Positions 52,389 through 60,093 of a stretch of 64,000 bases of DNA are shown in pieces (within the stretch, counting starts at the first letter, position 1; every line of letters begins with the position of its first letter). A program made the position numbers and the translations under genes. This DNA is from Achromobacter spanius (GTDB lineage Bacteria > Pseudomonadota > Gammaproteobacteria > Burkholderiales > Burkholderiaceae_B): positions 1,116,001 to 1,180,000 of the forward strand of contig NZ_CP034689.1 in the NCBI RefSeq assembly GCF_003994415.1. The letters are read 5' to 3'. The notes beneath the pieces were generated by a model, which worked only from the letters and a program-made list of their open reading frames with translations, did not search any database and had not been told where the DNA came from.

Positions 52389-53300
52389 ATGGATCTGGAC
52401 CCGCGCCTTTTGCGCTACTTCATCGCGGTGGCCGAAGAGCGCCACTTCAGTCGCGCCGCCACGCGGCTGCATATTTCCCAGCCCCCGTTGAGCTACGCCA
52501 TCCGCCAATTGGAAGACAACGTTGGCGCTCGCTTACTAGCGCGTACCAGCCGGCATGTGGAACTGACCGACGCGGGCCACGTGCTGTATCGCGAGGCCCT
52601 GACGTTGCTGAGGCAGGCGGAAGAGGTACGCACGCTGGTGCAAAGGGTGGACGCGGGCTTGCGGGGCCGGCTGCGCATCGGCTTCGTGGGGTCGATGCTG
52701 TATCGCGGTCTGCCGACGCTGTTGAATGCCATGCGGGCGGAGTTGCCCGACGTTGAGCATGTGCTGACTGAACTGAATTCCCACGAGCAGATTGAAGCGG
52801 TGCGGCGTGGTGAGCAGGACCTGGGCTTTATCCACGCCAACCCGGTGCCCGACGAGGTGCTGGCGCGCGACCTGATCGCGGAACCCTTCGTAGTATGCCT
52901 GCCGGACTCGCATCCACTGGCGGGCCGCCAGTCGCTACGTCTTGCCGAACTGGCCAGCGATGACTTCGTCTTCTTCGCCCGGGCGGCATCCCCCAGCTAT
53001 TACGAAACCGTGCTGTCCATGTGTGTGGCGGCGGGGTTCATGCCGGTGATCCGGCACGAAGTGCGCCACTGGCTGAGCGTGGCGTCGCTGGTGTCGCAGG
53101 GTTTGGGCGTGTCGATCGTGCCGGCCTGCCTGTCGCGCAGCGGCCTGGCCGGCACGCGCTTCATCGCCTTCGCGCATGACGCGCGCTCGGTCAGCCAGGT
53201 GATCTGGCACGCCGGTGCGCGCACGCCCTTGCAGCAAAGGGCGATGGCGCTGGTAGAGCGCCAGTTTCCATCGGCCGCGACCCAGGCCGCGGCCGACTGA
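52389..53300 (+). CDS. LysR-family transcriptional regulator, 303 aa
   Basis: MDLDPRLLRYFIAVAEERHFSRAATRLHISQPPLSYAIRQLEDNVGARLLAR is the LysR helix-turn-helix of the CatR/BenM-like branch. The effector domain follows, with RGRLRIGFVGSMLYRGLPTLL. GGGGAGA precedes the ATG. It is divergent from the dehydrogenase/Bug/CoA-transferase operon and is its likely regulator. It is convergent with purU, with a 23-base gap. Confidence 0.92.
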   Translation: MDLDPRLLRYFIAVAEERHFSRAATRLHISQPPLSYAIRQLEDNVGARLLARTSRHVELTDAGHVLYREALTLLRQAEEVRTLVQRVDAGLRGRLRIGFVGSMLYRGLPTLLNAMRAELPDVEHVLTELNSHEQIEAVRRGEQDLGFIHANPVPDEVLARDLIAEPFVVCLPDSHPLAGRQSLRLAELASDDFVFFARAASPSYYETVLSMCVAAGFMPVIRHEVRHWLSVASLVSQGLGVSIVPACLSRSGLAGTRFIAFAHDARSVSQVIWHAGARTPLQQRAMALVERQFPSAATQAAAD

Positions 53301-53323
53301 AGACCCGCGCAATACAGATCAGA

Positions 53324-54178
53324 TCAGCGGAACACCACGGTCTTGTTGCGGTTCAGCAGGATGCGGTGTTCCACATGGCTGCGCACCGCGCGCGACAGCA
53401 CCAGCGATTCAATGTCGCTGCCCACCTGGGTCAGGTCGGCCGCCGTCATGGTGTGGTCGACCCGTTCGATGTCCTGGTCGATGATCGGGCCTTCGTCCAG
53501 GTCCGACGTCACGTAGTGGGCGGTGGCGCCAATGATCTTCACGCCGCGCGCATGCGCCTGGTGGTATGGGCGCGCGCCCTTGAAACTGGGCAAAAAGCTG
53601 TGGTGGATGTTGATGGCGCGGCCATTCAGCGCGCGGCACATGTCCGCCGACAAGATCTGCATGTAGCGGGCCAGCACCACCAGGTCGGTGTTGGACTGGT
53701 CGGCAATTTGCAGCACCTGCTTTTCCTGTTCCGCCTTGGTGTCCGGCGTTACGGGCAGGTAGTGGAACGGGATGCCGTAGGACGCGGCCAGGCTGGCGTA
53801 GTCGTTGTGGTTCGACACAATCGCAGCCACTTCCGCGTGCAAATGCCCGCTATGCACCCGGAACAGCAGGTCGTTCAGGCAGTGGCCTTGCTTGCTGACC
53901 ATGATCAGCAGACGCTGCTTGCGGCGCGCGTCGTGTAGCTTCAGGTCCATGCCGTAATCCACCGACAGCGTATCCAGCCGGGCGCGCAGGTCGTCGGGGT
54001 TCACGGCCACGGGCAGGTCGAAGTGCACGCGCAGGAAGAACTGGCCGGTTTCCTCGTCGCCGAACTGCTGCGAATCCAGGATGTTGCAACCCAATTCGAA
54101 CAACAGGCCGCTGACGCGGTAGACGATGCCGGTGCGGTCGGGGCAGGACAGGGTCAGGATGTAGTCGTTGTGCTGCAT
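53324..54178 (-). CDS. purU: Formyltetrahydrofolate deformylase, 284 aa
   Basis: An N-terminal ACT domain (DYILTLSCPDRTGIVYRVSGLLFELGCNI, residues about 4-35) is followed by a formyltransferase-like hydrolase domain: VAAIVSNHNDYASLAASYGIPFHYLP and NIHHSFLPSFKGARPYHQAHARGVKIIGATAHYVTSDLDEGPI, with the catalytic Asn/His/Asp set. It releases formate from 10-formyl-THF. Length is standard. Confidence 0.96.
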   Translation of the reverse strand: MQHNDYILTLSCPDRTGIVYRVSGLLFELGCNILDSQQFGDEETGQFFLRVHFDLPVAVNPDDLRARLDTLSVDYGMDLKLHDARRKQRLLIMVSKQGHCLNDLLFRVHSGHLHAEVAAIVSNHNDYASLAASYGIPFHYLPVTPDTKAEQEKQVLQIADQSNTDLVVLARYMQILSADMCRALNGRAINIHHSFLPSFKGARPYHQAHARGVKIIGATAHYVTSDLDEGPIIDQDIERVDHTMTAADLTQVGSDIESLVLSRAVRSHVEHRILLNRNKTVVFR

Positions 54179-54229
54179 GGTGCGGGAATAGGCCAGGGTA
54201 AGGATAAGAGGGGATGGGTGGAATCAGGC

Positions 54230-55339
54230 TCAGGCGCTCAGGCGCGCCAGGGTTTCTTCCGCCAGGGCCAGGCTTGAGGTCAGCCCGGGAGATTCAATGC
54301 CGAACAGGTTTACCAGGCCCGGCACGCCATGCACGGCGGGGCCGGCAATGACGAAGTCGGCGGCGGGCTCGTGCGGGCCGGAGATCTTGGGCCGGATGCC
54401 GGTGTAGCCGGGCGCCAGCGCGTTGTCGGGCAGGGCCGGCCAGTAGCTGCGCACGGCTTCATAGAACACGTCGGCGCGGGCCGGGTCCAGCGTGTAGTCC
54501 TCGGTGCCGATCCATTCGGTGTCGGGGCCGAACTTTGCCTGCCCGCCCAGGTCCAGCGTCAGGTGCACGCCCAGGCCGGCGTGTTGCGGCACGGGGTAGA
54601 TCAGGCGCGAGAACGGGGCGCGGCCGGACAAGGTGAAGTAGCTGCCCTTGCACAGGTAGTCGGTGGGAATGCTGGCGGGCGGTACGCCGTCGATGCCGCG
54701 GGCCAGCGCGGGCGCTTGCAGCCCGGCTGAATTGATCAGCACGTTGCAGGTCAAGGTCATGGCTTCGTCGCCGCCGAATTGCAGCTCGAAGCCGCCTTCG
54801 GGGCGCACGCGGCCAGATACCAGCGGCGTGTGGAAGACGCATTGGCCGCCGGCGTTTTCGGCGTCGCCCTGGAACGACAGCATCAGGGCATGGCTGTCCA
54901 CGATGCCTGTGGACGGCGACACCAGCGCGGCGGTGCATTGCAGCGCGGGTTCCAGGCGCATGGCTTCTTCGCCCGAGATGAATTGCAGGTCGTCCACGCC
55001 ATTGGCGCGGGCGCGCTGCGCAATGCCTTCCAACTGGGCCGCCTGGTCACGGTCGGTGGCGACGATGAGCTTGCCCAGGCGCTTGTGCGGCACGCCGCGT
55101 TCGGCGCAATAGGCGTACAGCAGATGCTTGCCGCGCACGCACAGGCGCGCCTTCAGGCTGCCTGCGGGGTAGTAGATGCCGGCATGGATGACTTCGGAAT
55201 TGCGCGAGCTGGTGCCCGTGCCGATGGCCTCGGTGGCTTCGGCCACCAGCACTTCGCGGCCGGCCTGCGCCAGCGCGCGCGCGATGGCCAGGCCGACCAC
55301 GCCCGCGCCGATAACGATGCAATCCACATCCGCGCTCAT
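54230..55339 (-). CDS. FAD-dependent oxidoreductase, L-2-hydroxyglutarate dehydrogenase (LhgO)-like, 369 aa
   Basis: CIVIGAGVVGLAIARALAQAGREVLVAEA is the N-terminal FAD-binding Rossmann motif of the DAO family, and SSRNSEVIHAGIYYPAGSLKARLC is characteristic of the LhgO/L2HGDH group. LINSAGLQAPALAR and LFGIESPGLTSSLALAE are further landmarks. It likely oxidises L-2-hydroxyglutarate or a related 2-hydroxy acid. Its start overlaps the flavin reductase stop by 4 bases, so the two are coupled, an unusual pairing. Confidence 0.9.
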   Translation of the reverse strand: MSADVDCIVIGAGVVGLAIARALAQAGREVLVAEATEAIGTGTSSRNSEVIHAGIYYPAGSLKARLCVRGKHLLYAYCAERGVPHKRLGKLIVATDRDQAAQLEGIAQRARANGVDDLQFISGEEAMRLEPALQCTAALVSPSTGIVDSHALMLSFQGDAENAGGQCVFHTPLVSGRVRPEGGFELQFGGDEAMTLTCNVLINSAGLQAPALARGIDGVPPASIPTDYLCKGSYFTLSGRAPFSRLIYPVPQHAGLGVHLTLDLGGQAKFGPDTEWIGTEDYTLDPARADVFYEAVRSYWPALPDNALAPGYTGIRPKISGPHEPAADFVIAGPAVHGVPGLVNLFGIESPGLTSSLALAEETLARLSA

Positions 55340-55860
55340 GGTGCTTTCCTTTCAGAGCGGGTACCGGCCGGCGTCAGGTCGAAGCCGCCCGCGTGAAATA
55401 CCAGCGGCGGCTCGTGGCTGTGGCCGCAGCGTTCTACTTCGCCCACCATGATGATGTGGTCGCCTTCTTCGTAGCGGCTGCGGTTGCGGCATTCGAACCA
55501 GGCGGCGCAATGGCCGTCCAGCATCGGCGTGCCGCCCGGCGCGTAGTGCACCGTCAGGCCGGCATAGCGGTCGGGCGTCTTGCCGGTGGCAAAGCGCCGC
55601 GCCAGCGCGATCTGCTCGGCGCTCAGCACGTTGACCACGTACCGTTCGCACTGCTCGAAGATTGCCAGCGACGACGACGCGCGCGACAGGCTCCAGAGGA
55701 TCAGCGGCGGGTTCAGCGATACCGAGTTGAACGAGCTGACCGTCAGGCCGATGGGGGCGCCATCAAGCCCGGCGGCCGTCACGACCGTTACGCCGGTGGC
55801 GTAGCGACCCAGCGCGGTGCGGAAAAAAGCGGCGTCAAAATCAGGGGAGGAGGCGGGCAT
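55336..55860 (-). CDS. Flavin reductase family protein (FMN-binding split barrel), 174 aa
   Basis: FRTALGRYATGVTVVTAAG and PIGLTVSSFNSVSLNPPLILWSL are family landmarks, with GDHIIMVGEVERCGHS near the C-terminus. Members reduce FMN/FAD with NAD(P)H for partner monooxygenases. No partner monooxygenase is adjacent; it overlaps the LhgO-like gene instead. The pair could form a short electron path, but this is inference. Confidence 0.9.
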   Translation of the reverse strand: MPASSPDFDAAFFRTALGRYATGVTVVTAAGLDGAPIGLTVSSFNSVSLNPPLILWSLSRASSSLAIFEQCERYVVNVLSAEQIALARRFATGKTPDRYAGLTVHYAPGGTPMLDGHCAAWFECRNRSRYEEGDHIIMVGEVERCGHSHEPPLVFHAGGFDLTPAGTRSERKAP

Positions 55861-55899
55861 GCAATCGGTAATTGGGCGGGCGCGGCAAGGCGCCCGGCA

Positions 55900-56529
55900 T
55901 CAGGGCGACAGGCGTTCGATCTTCCAGGCCGAGCCGTCGGCTACATAGCGCAGACGGTCGTGCAGGCGCGAGGGCCTGCCTTGCCAGAATTCAATGGCGG
56001 TGGGCTTCAGGCGGTAACCGCCCCAGTGCGGCGGACGCGGCGGCTGTTCGCCAAAGCGTTCGCGGAATTCCTTTTCACGGGCTTCCAGCGCTTCGCGGGT
56101 AATGGGCTGGCTCTGGGGCGAGGCCCAGGCGCCGATGCGCGAACCGGCGGGGCGGCTGTGATAGTAGGCATCCGATTCTTCGGGGGCCACTTTTTCCACC
56201 ACGCCTTCGATGCGGACCTGGCGTTCCAGCGGCTGCCAGAAAAACAGCAGGCTGGCGCGCGGCTCGGCCAGCAGGTCTTGGCCCTTGCGGGATTCGTAGT
56301 TGGTGAAGAACGTGAAGCCGCGCTCGTCAAAGCCCTTGATGAGGACGATGCGGGCGCTGGGCTGGCCACTGGCGTCAACCGTGGCCAAGGTCATGGCGTT
56401 GGGTTCGGGCACCTTGGCGGCCAGGGCTTCGTCGAACCAGCGGGTGAATTGCTCGAACGGCGAGGCGGCGGCCTGGCTTTCCAACAGGACGTTCTTTTCG
56501 TAGCTTTGACGCAGATCGGAGACGGACAT
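55900..56529 (-). CDS. pdxH: Pyridoxamine 5'-phosphate oxidase, 209 aa
   Basis: NAMTLATVDASGQPSARIVLIKGFDERGFTFFTNYESRKG (residues about 45-85) contains the FMN- and PLP-contact residues, and PHWGGYRLKPTAIEFWQGRPSRLHDRLRY is the PROSITE-like C-terminal signature. It oxidises PNP/PMP to PLP. Length is standard. It is 39 bases downstream of the flavin reductase start in map terms but transcribed on the same strand as a separate start. Confidence 0.97.
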   Translation of the reverse strand: MSVSDLRQSYEKNVLLESQAAASPFEQFTRWFDEALAAKVPEPNAMTLATVDASGQPSARIVLIKGFDERGFTFFTNYESRKGQDLLAEPRASLLFFWQPLERQVRIEGVVEKVAPEESDAYYHSRPAGSRIGAWASPQSQPITREALEAREKEFRERFGEQPPRPPHWGGYRLKPTAIEFWQGRPSRLHDRLRYVADGSAWKIERLSP

Positions 56530-56646
56530 GGAGGCGTGGGATTCAGCGTGGATAACAGGGAGTTTATACCGCCCGGGTGGCCGTTCCCTTATTGACCCCG
56601 CGCAGCCTCGGGCATGTTTTCCGCTTGGGGGCGGCCAGTGACGCGC

Positions 56647-57309
56647 TCAGGCGCCTTCTGGCAGGGTGTGTCCGTCTTCTTCCAGCAGCCGCGCGATGGC
56701 GTCCAGCCGGGCGTCGTGGATGCCGGCGGCGCGCAGCGCCTGGGCCGTTTGCACCACGTAATCGGTGCAGGGGCCATAGCGGCCAGCCGCGCGGCGCACA
56801 ATGGCCAGCAGTTCGGCGTCGGGCAGCGCGCGGATGTAGGCGGGGTTGTCGCGGTTCATGATGAAGACCAGGGCGCGGACGGTGCCGGCGTCGGTCGTGC
56901 AATTGATCCAGCGGGGCAGGTAGGCGCCGGTGGACATTTCGCGTTCCCACAGCGCCGGGAAGTAAGCGGGTACCTGGCTGCCGGCCAGGCGGTAGACCAC
57001 GCCCCGGCACGAGCCGCCACGGTCCAGGCCGAACACCAGGCCGGGGCATTCCGGCGTGCCCCGGTTCACGCGCGACCACAGGCACAGCGCCCGGTGATGA
57101 CCGCGCAGGGTGGCCAGCCGGCGTTCCATGAAATCAAAATCAGGGCGCCAGATCAGTGATCCGTACCCATATACCCAGACGTCTTCCCCGGCTTGCCAAT
57201 GGCGCAGCGCGTCATCCAGCGATGCCTGCCTTTCCTCGGGCGTCCAAAGACGGAAGGGCAAGCTGGCGCCGGCAATGCCGGAGGCGGGGGAAGAAGACTG
57301 CATGGTCAA
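56647..57309 (-). CDS. ChaC-type gamma-glutamylcyclotransferase, 220 aa
   Basis: VWVYGYGSLIWRPDFDFMERR (residues about 43-63) is the ChaC glycine/Tyr motif that cradles the gamma-glutamyl substrate, and GVVYRLAGSQVPAYFPALWEREM contains the catalytic Glu. These enzymes degrade glutathione to 5-oxoproline and Cys-Gly. It overlaps nothing; the MFS gene stop is 4 bases upstream. Together with ggt at 44834 the window has two glutathione-degrading functions in different compartments. Confidence 0.92.
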   Translation of the reverse strand: MTMQSSSPASGIAGASLPFRLWTPEERQASLDDALRHWQAGEDVWVYGYGSLIWRPDFDFMERRLATLRGHHRALCLWSRVNRGTPECPGLVFGLDRGGSCRGVVYRLAGSQVPAYFPALWEREMSTGAYLPRWINCTTDAGTVRALVFIMNRDNPAYIRALPDAELLAIVRRAAGRYGPCTDYVVQTAQALRAAGIHDARLDAIARLLEEDGHTLPEGA

Positions 57310-57313
57310 AGCT

Positions 57314-58540
57314 CTACGGTTTTCGTTCAGAGTCGAGCGGGGGATTGCGATTGGCCCAACCGCCCGCCATCAAGGCCAGCGAATAGGCCCAGAACAACGG
57401 GGCGACGCCAATTACCGCACCCAGCGCGCCGAAGGTCAACGGCAGGGATACCTGCGAGCCGTTGATCAGCGCCATGCGCAAGCCCACGGCTTCGGCCGCG
57501 CGCCCGGGCGGGCTGTGCTGGTGCAAGAGGGAAAGCATACTCGGTTGGCAGCACCCCAAGGCAAGCCCCAGGATGAACGACAGCACGATCAGGACGCTAA
57601 CGTCGGTGAAAAGCGGGTAAAGCAGGAAGTCGATGGCGGCCGTGGCCATCGCCACCCGCACCAGCGTCCACGAGCGCACCCGGCGCATGATCAGCGGCAA
57701 TACCAGGCGGATAACGAAAGTTGCCGCCGCGAAGGACGCCAGAATGACGCCGATGGTGGTGGCGGACAGCCCGATCGCCACGCCAAAGATCGGCACCACG
57801 AACAAATGCGTGTCCCACGCGCCGGACAATATGGTGTTGACCATCAGGATGCGGCGCAGGGCGGGCACCGCCAGCAGTTCGGTCACGCGGCGGCGCTGCG
57901 CTTCCTTGGCGCCCGACAGTTGCGAATCCACCGCCTTCAATTGGTGACGCAAGGCGTACAACCCGATGCCGGACAGGATGGGCCCCAACGCCAGCAAGCC
58001 GAACGCGGTACGCGTGCCCAGGTTGTCGATGGCCAGTCCGGCGATCAGCGGCCCCGAAAATCCGGACGCGGCCAGCGCCAAGGACAGGAAGGAAAAGTTG
58101 CGCATCCGTTGCGCGGGTTCAGCATGGCCCAGCAGGTCTTGCGTGGCCACCTGATGCAGCATGAAACCGATGCCGATACAGCAGGACGCAATCAGCAAGG
58201 TCGTCTGAGTCTGCGAGATAAACGGCAAAGCGGTACCGATCGCCACCAATGACGTGCCAATGACGAGCGGGCGCACGATGCCCACCCGATCGACCCAGCG
58301 CCCCGCGCGCACCGAAAACAGCATGGGCAGCACCGCGAACACGGCAACCAGCATGCCTACCTTGAACGTGGACAACCCCATTTGCAGGGCCGTCAGGGAT
58401 ACGGTGATGCGTCCCCCTGTCAACGCCACATGATTCATCATCGCCAGCAGGCACAGCAGCACCGCCCCGGAAAATTCCGGGGAACCAGAGGGCGAGGAGG
58501 GGGATCTGTTGGAGGTAGACACGGCGTTAACTGCATTCAT
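57314..58540 (-). CDS. MFS transporter, 408 aa
   Basis: About 12 hydrophobic segments are visible. The loop between segments 2 and 3 reads LFSVRAGRWVDRVGIVRPL, an MFS motif A variant (G-x-x-x-D-R-x-G-x-R). The N-terminus MNAVNAVSTSNRSPSSPSG is a soluble tail. The gene is 4 bases upstream of the ChaC gene and co-transcribed with it. The substrate cannot be inferred. Confidence 0.9.
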   Translation of the reverse strand: MNAVNAVSTSNRSPSSPSGSPEFSGAVLLCLLAMMNHVALTGGRITVSLTALQMGLSTFKVGMLVAVFAVLPMLFSVRAGRWVDRVGIVRPLVIGTSLVAIGTALPFISQTQTTLLIASCCIGIGFMLHQVATQDLLGHAEPAQRMRNFSFLSLALAASGFSGPLIAGLAIDNLGTRTAFGLLALGPILSGIGLYALRHQLKAVDSQLSGAKEAQRRRVTELLAVPALRRILMVNTILSGAWDTHLFVVPIFGVAIGLSATTIGVILASFAAATFVIRLVLPLIMRRVRSWTLVRVAMATAAIDFLLYPLFTDVSVLIVLSFILGLALGCCQPSMLSLLHQHSPPGRAAEAVGLRMALINGSQVSLPLTFGALGAVIGVAPLFWAYSLALMAGGWANRNPPLDSERKP

Positions 58541-58904
58541 TCTGTTCGTATCGTCCCCCTATGTCGAGGCGCGCTTTTTTTGCAGCGCCGCATATTGTTC
58601 TTGAGCGTGTTAACAAGATAGGCGCCATCTAGCGGCCAAGTTGCGCGCTTACGGTGCAAGATCGCGGCAGGTTGTCGGCATGTTGACGGCGGGCGCCCGG
58701 GGCGGGTTTCACGCGCGGGTCGTTGGCGTTGTATCGTTCACGCAACGGAACAATCCAAAGCGCGTTGCGCCGCGCGGTGCAACGCTAGTGTTTTTTTCCC
58801 GTTTCAACCGACGACAGCCGGTTGATTGGCCATCCCGCCCGTTTAGGATGGCGTCCTGGTTCCGCAATACGGGCGGCGTGGCTCGCCCCTTATCCACTGG
58901 TGCA
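58541..58904. other. Divergent intergenic region MFS/macA (364 bp) with a T-tailed hairpin
   Basis: No gene is supported. At 58762-58785 the arms GCGTTGC and GCAACGC enclose a GC-rich middle that extends the stem to about 11 bp with one G-T pair, followed by TAGTG and seven Ts (58791-58797). It looks like a terminator on the plus strand, though no gene lies upstream, so it may end a small RNA or attenuate macA transcription. Confidence 0.45.
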
Positions 58905-60092
58905 ATGAAAAAGTCCCGCAGTAAGTTCAAACGCTACGCAATCATCGCCGTCGTGATCCTCTTGGGGGTGTGGGGCCTGCGAGCCGCGTTCTTCTCGGCG
59001 CCGCCGCCACCCACTTTCGCGGTGGCGGAAGTGACCCGGGCCAATCTGGAAGACAGCGTGCTGGCCAGCGGCACCATCGACGCCATCGAGCGGGTCAGCG
59101 TGGGTGCCCAGGCCACCGGCCAGTTGAAGTCCTTGAAAGTGGAACTGGGCGACCGCGTCAAGAAAGGCCAACTGGTTGCCGAGATTGACGACCTGACCCA
59201 GCAGAACGACTTGCGCAACGCCGAAGCCGCCTTGCAGACCCGGCGCGCCGAGCGGGCCGCCAAGGTCGCCATGCTGAAACAGGCCGAGCTGGCGTTCAAG
59301 CGCCAGCGCCAGATGCTGGCGGCCGACGCCAGTTCGCGCGAAGCCTATGAATCCGCCGAAGCCACGCTGGGCGTGACCCGTGCCGAGATCGCGTCGCTGG
59401 ACGCCCAGATCGCGCAGGCTGAAATCCAGGTGGATACGGCCAAGGTCAACCTGGGGTACACACGCATTGTGTCGCCGATCGACGGCATGGTGGTGGCGGT
59501 GGTGACCAAGGAAGGCCAGACCGTCAACTCGATCCAGAGCGCGCCCACCATCATCAAGGTGGCCCAGGTGGACACCATGACGATCAAGGCGCAGATTTCG
59601 GAAGCCGACGTCACCCGGGTCAAGCCGGGGCTGCCCGTGTACTTCACCATTCTGGGCGAGCCCGACCAGCGCTATCACGCCACCCTGCGCGCCGTGGAAC
59701 CCGCGCCGGACTCCGTCCAGAAAGACGACGCCACCACGTCGATGACCTCGTCCAGCAGCAGCTCCACCACCGCCGCCGTGTACTACAACGGCCTGTTCGA
59801 TGTGCCCAACCCCGACGAAAAGCTGCGCATCTCGATGACCGCGCAGGTGTTCATCGTGCTGGGCGAAGCCAAGGACGCCGTGGTGGTGCCCGCCTCGGCG
59901 CTGGGCAAGCGCGGTGACGATGGCCGTTATGCCGTGCGCGTGGTCCTGGAAGACAACAAGACCGAGGTGCGCCAGGTCAAGATCGGCATGAACAACAACG
60001 TCCAGGCGCAGGTGCTGGAAGGGCTGGAGGTGGGCGACCGGGTCGTGTCGGCGGATTCCGCCCCAGCCGTTGGCGCAGCGCCGGGGGCCTGA
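58905..60092 (+). CDS. macA: Periplasmic adaptor of a MacAB-type efflux pump, 395 aa
   Basis: The start at 58905 (MKKSRSKFKRYAIIAVVILLGVWGLRAAFF) gives a single N-terminal anchor; earlier ATGs are unlikely. VLASGTIDAIERVSVGAQATGQLKSLKVELGDRVKKGQLVAEID is the lipoyl half motif, followed by a coiled-coil hairpin rich in Ala/Arg/Glu (about 100-190) and YTRIVSPIDGMVVAV, the second lipoyl half. A Ser/Thr-rich loop (MTSSSSSSTT) is inserted near residue 285. It links MacB to the outer membrane factor. macB follows after 1 base. Confidence 0.94.
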   Translation: MKKSRSKFKRYAIIAVVILLGVWGLRAAFFSAPPPPTFAVAEVTRANLEDSVLASGTIDAIERVSVGAQATGQLKSLKVELGDRVKKGQLVAEIDDLTQQNDLRNAEAALQTRRAERAAKVAMLKQAELAFKRQRQMLAADASSREAYESAEATLGVTRAEIASLDAQIAQAEIQVDTAKVNLGYTRIVSPIDGMVVAVVTKEGQTVNSIQSAPTIIKVAQVDTMTIKAQISEADVTRVKPGLPVYFTILGEPDQRYHATLRAVEPAPDSVQKDDATTSMTSSSSSSTTAAVYYNGLFDVPNPDEKLRISMTAQVFIVLGEAKDAVVVPASALGKRGDDGRYAVRVVLEDNKTEVRQVKIGMNNNVQAQVLEGLEVGDRVVSADSAPAVGAAPGA

Positions 60093-60093
60093 C

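Noticed and set aside
58641..58904. Upstream extension of macA to 58641
   Set aside because: The added 88 residues are Arg-rich with no adaptor similarity and would bury the membrane anchor that begins at 58905; the stretch also contains the T-tailed hairpin.
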